DNA from: Ascidia mentula
Lineage: Eukaryota; Chordata; Ascidiacea; Phlebobranchia; Ascidiidae
Length of the DNA: 64,000 bases
Assembly (NCBI GenBank): GCA_947561715.1
Contig: OX387205.1
Location: forward strand, 12,281,001-12,345,000
Direction: 5' to 3'
Below are positions 60,801-64,000 of the stretch, one piece after another. Position numbers and translations under genes: made by a program. Below the pieces are notes generated by a model, which saw only the letters and a program-made list of their open reading frames with translations, ran no database searches and was not told the DNA's origin. The first letter of the stretch is position 1, and each line of letters begins with the position of its first letter.

Positions 60801-63800
60801 AACGATCTTTTCTCATGTGGTCGATACTTTGCATCAAGTAACAACCGCAAGTGAACGGCCAGACAAATATCAATTTTGTTTCGAAGAACAAATCAAAAAC
60901 AACCGTACGCTGTCTGGATAGCCGCAAAAAAGTTTAGCTTGCATTGGTCCAATTGCGCGCAGTAATAGGTACCTCGGTCTGTTCTGTCCTCGAATTAGAA
61001 AACGAAGTTATTTCTATTGTTAAACATTTAATAAACCCTAGAATTACGGGTTGCATACTCGAATTGATGTCATATGTTCGTATCGTTGAGCACTTTTTTG
61101 TGAATACCGAGATTAACCATTTACGCCAACACAGCTTCGCGTCACGATCCATCGAACAATAAGACGCACGAGCGAGACGTTCTCCTATTCGACGCCCTGA
61201 CTGAGTTCATGAAGAAATCAGCTCTCAAGGAAGCCCACGAAATTGTCGGGTACGTTTCTTTAGCGCTCTCTAGCGGTAAAGTTTTTTATAAAAAAAGACA
61301 AGCTCGGATAAAATAAAAAGAAATAGCAACAAATTTATATTTTTCATGTAAGTTTATCAGTAATTAAGAGTAATTTCTTAATGGAAAATATGAAAAAAAA
61401 TAAAACGTCACCCTCGATTTCATTACCGTATCACTTTGTCATTAATGATCATAAAATTTACGCTTTGGAACAACGTATGGATAGATAATAGTTTAACTAA
61501 CCACTCAACTCAAACCTCAACGACCCCTTGATATAAGAGGGATATCGGTAACCCTGCACTCCAACAACGTTATATGTGTAGTTGTATTATTAAAAGACCC
61601 AGTGTAAGATTAAAAGACAAACGCTTTTCTATAAGTGTATTCTTTTCAGATATTACGCTAAAAAGTATAAGAAAGTGGTGAAATCGTACAACGCGAATAA
61701 AGGTGCCCATGTAGTTGGACATTACGCTGACGGCGCCAGGCTGATTGGTTTAACGGAAAAGCAGATTGCACAGCAGCTAAAGAAGCTCAGACTGCTGCAA
61801 AATTTCGAAAGTAAGTGATTTTACAATCTGCTAAGATAGGTTACGAACATGAGTTAAGATGTTGCAAAAAGAGCTTTGCAGCTGTTTTGTTTGTTGAGCT
61901 TATTTTTTCACAAAACATTGCGCACTTTTCAAAACGTACGTAACGTATCATAACTTACTCCGAAAATAGTTCTCACTTAATATTCTGTCCTACAAAATTT
62001 GAGATCTCATAACTTCGCAAGATTAAAAAGTGGAACAACGGCCTTCGGATATTCGTCATAAATTTTAGTAAACTTTAAAGCTTATTAAGGTTTTGATGGA
62101 AATCCGCAAAATGAATTTGTAGAAAACCATTTTTTCAGACAAAGGAGATAAGGAAAGTCCCTACGCACAACCTCTCCAACTGTCTGTACTGAAGTCTGTT
62201 ACATCTCCTTCGCCCAAGAAGCCAAGGGGAAGAAAGAGAAAAAAGCAAAGAAGATCAAAAGGATCAGCCACTTGTTCAGGTTTATTTTATTTCTGGAGTG
62301 AAATTTGCCTATTTCACAAAAAAAAAACATTTGTTTTCTACCAAAAGTTCATCACAGGTTATCATTCACTTTCGTGTGAATAATTGTGCTTTGTCCAAAT
62401 GCGCGTAAATTCAGCACAAATAAAATATTCATATAAGCCTTCACGCAATTCTATAATACAATGTGTGATAATTTGAGATGGTTAAAGCCTTTACAGTGGG
62501 GCAGGCCTTGAGAGAATGCGATAAAATACTTTGTTTTACGTTGTCTGATTACGGATGAGGAGACACATGACCCACGTGGAAGTCACCTGACAAGTGTTGT
62601 GCTTGCGCAGTTGAGCGATCCTCTGCATGGCATACGATGCAGAATTCCTTTTGGTTCTACGCCAATATATTAAATTCATGAGGACATTTGGTTAGTAACT
62701 TATACATGAAAACCAATGTTCTAGATTCGTTACGAAAAAGCAGGGACCGCTCGAGCAGTCAAAGCAGGAGCAAAAGCATCCAGGAACAGATTGCGATGCC
62801 CACAGCGCTTGAATCTTTGAACCGGCAAAATTCCACATCAGATACAAACATTAAGCTTGAAACCCCAATAAAGAAACGCAAGAAAATTGTTCTAAAGGTT
62901 ACCTATTAGTTTCGACCTTAAAGGTCTCATCAGTGCAGCTGGTGTGACCTTTTAGGTCGAAACAGTGGCCATCTGTCTGCAGTTTATACACAATTCATAT
63001 TATTGGCTCCACATTGGTTACCTATTAGGTTAAAATGCTGGCAATAGTATGAAATGTGCATGTATTTGCAGATCATTAATAACGAACTTTTGCAACGAGA
63101 ACCTTTAAAAGACGCCCAGTTGACCAAGCAACAAACGGAAAAGGTTCAAACATCATTTATTACCGATTTGTTCAGTGGTAGAAGTACCTTTAAGTGTTTT
63201 TAAGTATATACGACTCCTAAATACAAACAAGAAATCCTGATCGGGCTGCGTGTGCAGAATAGCGAGGGTTCGAATCCCGGTGTGGTGGAAAACTCAGTGG
63301 ACATAACACATACAGATCTTTTCAAACCACTTTGCTTTTTGTGCAGAAATTTAAGACGTGTCGACTAAAAGACGAAGTTCAGGAACATAAACCGGGTTGG
63401 CTAAGTCAACGCAACAAGATGTACAACGTAGTGATCACCATGCCCATAAGATACAGAAGCGTTCAAGTTGATAGGTTACCCAAACTTAGGGATAAGGTAA
63501 GGAGGCAGTATCAATACAAACGTTTATTCTTGTTTTAATGCCCCTGCAAATAAATGTTACAAAGCCGTTGCGAAACTCTCCGCTAAGCTCTTCGTGACCA
63601 CGAACACCACTGTTTTCCTCAAAAGTAAAGGATTTCTGGCGTAAAGGCCGGGTTTCACCTGTAAGTTTTTGTGATATCCAAAACAAAAGGTCCACGCACT
63701 GGCACATCTTTTTTTCTCGTGGGCCCTGCCTACAGTGTTTTCCTTTTGCCTATATTTTTCTCTGTATTTGGCACCAACATGCCTACAATACAGAAAAAAG

Positions 63801-64000
63801 CCTAAATTTTAACAAATGCTTTGAACAAGTTTTTCATATCATTGTAATTTATTGAATTGTTTTTTTTTAACTGTTTCTGTGTTCTCACGTGAGGCTGATT
63901 TTTAGGTATTGGAAGCAAAAGGCAAATTTCGAGACGAGATTGCTAAGAAAAAGATTCAAAACAACTTGCGTCACTACAAGGAACTGGACTCCCGACGAAT
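57864..64000 (+). CDS. EF-hand protein with basic C-terminal region, incomplete at window end
   Basis: I do not recognise the ortholog. Exons: 57864-57970, 58451-58600, 58926-59032, 59556-59699, 59782-59853, 61135-61249, 61650-61810, 62139-62279, 62725-62897, 63072-63143, 63347-63496, then 63906 to the window edge. All junctions keep frame, giving at least 495 aa. Residues 1-120 are basic and Ser-rich. Two canonical calcium loops follow, D131-E142 (DNNGGGTIDALE) and D167-E178 (DKDGNGEIDFDE). The second is interrupted by an 82-bp intron, as if descended from a calmodulin/centrin-like pair. Then come a helical segment (LLFDALTEFMKKSALKEAHE), a segment with GLTEKQIAQQLKKLR, an NLS-like cluster (KKPRGRKRKKQRRSK) and further charged exons. 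Donors after 62897 and 63143 are weak, so those exons are less certain. Function unknown; calcium binding is likely. Confidence 0.75.
62898..63028. repeat. Hairpin between 13-bp direct repeats in an EF-hand gene intron
   Basis: GGTTACCTATTAG occurs at 62898-62910 and again at 63016-63028. Just inside the left copy lies an inverted repeat with 18-bp arms (62909-62926 and 62946-62963, one mismatch) around a 19-nt loop. The left direct repeat covers the 5' splice site of intron 9. The segment could be a small insertion with duplicated target, or a structured intronic element. I see no terminal inverted repeats at the direct-repeat borders. Confidence 0.6.

Noticed and set aside
63267-63281. GGTTCGAATCCCGG, a tRNA B-box
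   Set aside because: The T-stem pairs at only three positions and no A-box, acceptor stem or anticodon arm surrounds it. At most it is a worn SINE fragment.

Overview
The window reads as tunicate nuclear DNA, almost certainly Ciona (sea squirt). The diagnostic feature is an intact cionin precursor gene: NYYGWMDF followed by a GKR amidation/cleavage site. Cionin is the CCK/gastrin-family peptide known from Ciona. The other genes fit a compact chordate genome: short GT-AG introns, an intronless cytosolic HSP70, an NR4A nuclear receptor, and a WDR86-type WD40 protein. There are no bacterial operons, CRISPR arrays or prophages. All gene models were built by hand from splice signals and reading phase; every internal junction I propose keeps the frame.

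Layout. Positions 1-17300 hold no gene I can support. They contain scattered bZIP/CRE-type sites and a perfect 420-bp tandem duplication (11461-12300). A CRE-plus-TATA promoter candidate at 17306-17485 is followed by NR4A (+, 18739-22756, 7 coding exons, 1009 aa). About 14 kb (22757-36800) follow with no recognisable coding gene. WDR86 (+, 36808-44457, 10 coding exons, 699 aa) has a GC-AG intron and a possible intronic polyadenylation isoform. It converges on RRP8 (-, 47623 to 45746, 6 exons, 389 aa). RRP8 is head-to-head with the heat-inducible HSP70 (+, 48228-50120, 630 aa), which has heat-shock elements and a TATA box. After about 4 kb without a gene comes cionin (+, 54378-55688, 3 coding exons, 160 aa). 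A small hAT-type MITE (57354-57523) with a near-perfect 8-bp target duplication lies just upstream of an EF-hand gene (+, from 57864), which leaves the window after 12 exons.

The genes do not form a pathway. They are a stimulus-responsive nuclear receptor, a WD40 scaffold, an rRNA/chromatin methyltransferase, a stress chaperone, a neuropeptide/gut hormone precursor and a calcium-binding protein. The most notable non-coding signals are the hAT MITE, the tandem duplication, and an excess of palindromic TGACGTCA sites (nine counted). I found no convincing undescribed multi-gene system. The best unknowns are the EF-hand protein and the lineage-specific tails of NR4A and WDR86.
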